A DNA stretch of 64,000 bases from Pedobacter antarcticus (GTDB lineage: Bacteria; Bacteroidota; Bacteroidia; Sphingobacteriales; Sphingobacteriaceae), in assembly GCF_900112985.1 (NCBI RefSeq), contig NZ_FONS01000003.1:372001-436000 (forward strand). The letters run 5' to 3'. Position numbers and translations under genes: made by a program. Each line of letters starts with the position of its first letter. Positions within the stretch are counted from its first letter, which is position 1. The notes beneath the pieces are model-generated. The model was not told where the DNA came from. It searched no databases and saw nothing but the letters and a program-made list of their open reading frames with translations. Shown here in pieces: positions 63,834-64,000 of this stretch.

Positions 63834-64000
63834 TTAGTTTGCGAGGGTTTGAAAGCGTACGGATGTGGCTAAATCTTCTTTCTTTAGCAAATGCGGGATA
63901 AACCCTGCGAAATATTTGAAATCGCGGATAAAATGCATCTGATCGAAATAACCAAAGCGGTATGCAATTTCATTCCAGGTAATATGAGGGAAGTCTTCCT
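63834..64000 (-). CDS. AraC-family regulator, C-terminus only (cut by window edge)
   Basis: The last 55 codons are visible, to a TAA at 63834. ITWNEIAYRFGYFDQMHFIR followed by DFKYFAGFIPHLL matches the second HTH of AraC/XylS proteins (AYxxGFxDxSHFxRxFKxxxGxxP). The N-terminal sensor lies outside the window. Confidence 0.85.
   Translation of the reverse strand, partial: EDFPHITWNEIAYRFGYFDQMHFIRDFKYFAGFIPHLLKKEDLATSVRFQTLAN

Noticed and set aside
1..64000. CRISPR arrays, insertion sequences, prophage or rRNA genes
   Set aside because: No regularly spaced direct repeats, transposase, integrase or rRNA-like stretches were seen.

Overview
The window reads as a chromosomal segment of a Bacteroidota bacterium, most likely Sphingobacteriaceae (Pedobacter-like). 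The reasons are two SusC/SusD outer-membrane uptake loci, one of them with an ECF sigma factor and FecR anti-sigma gene; repeated use of the Bacteroidota -7 promoter box TAnnTTTG (in two places with a TTG exactly 19 nt upstream); a Bacteroidota-style SAM-I riboswitch; and M13, M14 and S9 exported peptidases, OmpW, NamZ and MnmD. The species call is inference from gene content. No insertion sequence, prophage, CRISPR array or rRNA operon is visible.

Layout. 1-7101 (minus): a peptide-uptake-like unit of TlpA thioredoxin, SusC, SusD and an M14 carboxypeptidase cut by the left edge. It is headed by a TAnnTTTG promoter and a SAM-I riboswitch, and a hairpin-rich gap lies between tlpA and susC. 7161-11613 (minus): thioesterase-glpD-glpK-glpF, the glycerol uptake and oxidation operon. 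11732-15111 (plus): TspO, a patatin/Omp85 fusion and a small membrane protein. 15125-18583: a TamA/BamA-like barrel protein divergent from a SpoU methyltransferase, then tRNA-Cys and a small basic protein. 18670-31000: housekeeping genes (pyrD, ABC-F, alpha-amylase, thioesterase, EVE, holA, HSDR_N, two paralogous lipoproteins, valS, GNAT). 31181-51221: M13 peptidase, OmpW, mnmD, aldo/keto reductase, AI-2E permease, mazG, a degenerate DEAD-box helicase, S9 peptidase, FtsX permease, XRE regulator, namZ, topoisomerase IB, fmt, pabC-like, rluD, PLP enzyme and VOC protein.

51271-61339 is the most unusual part. HxlR and a MauE/DoxX-like membrane protein are followed by two paralogous small peptides with a shared C-x7-C core and no signal peptide. 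This group faces a convergent locus of ECF sigma factor, FecR, SusC, SusD and a TlpA redoxin with a long (probably DUF3738) C-terminal extension. FecR is one open frame interrupted by a single in-frame TGA. 61454-64000 holds a TetR regulator, a 53-aa ORF, a seven-repeat FG-GAP/VCBS protein and the C-terminus of an AraC regulator at the right edge.

How the parts relate. Both SusCD loci carry their own thiol-disulfide protein but are regulated differently: SAM-I riboswitch in the first, ECF/FecR in the second. Several genes start 4-9 nt after a TAnnTTTG box, which predicts leaderless or near-leaderless mRNAs. Many convergent pairs share one bidirectional terminator. Function calls rest on motifs read by eye; no database search was run.
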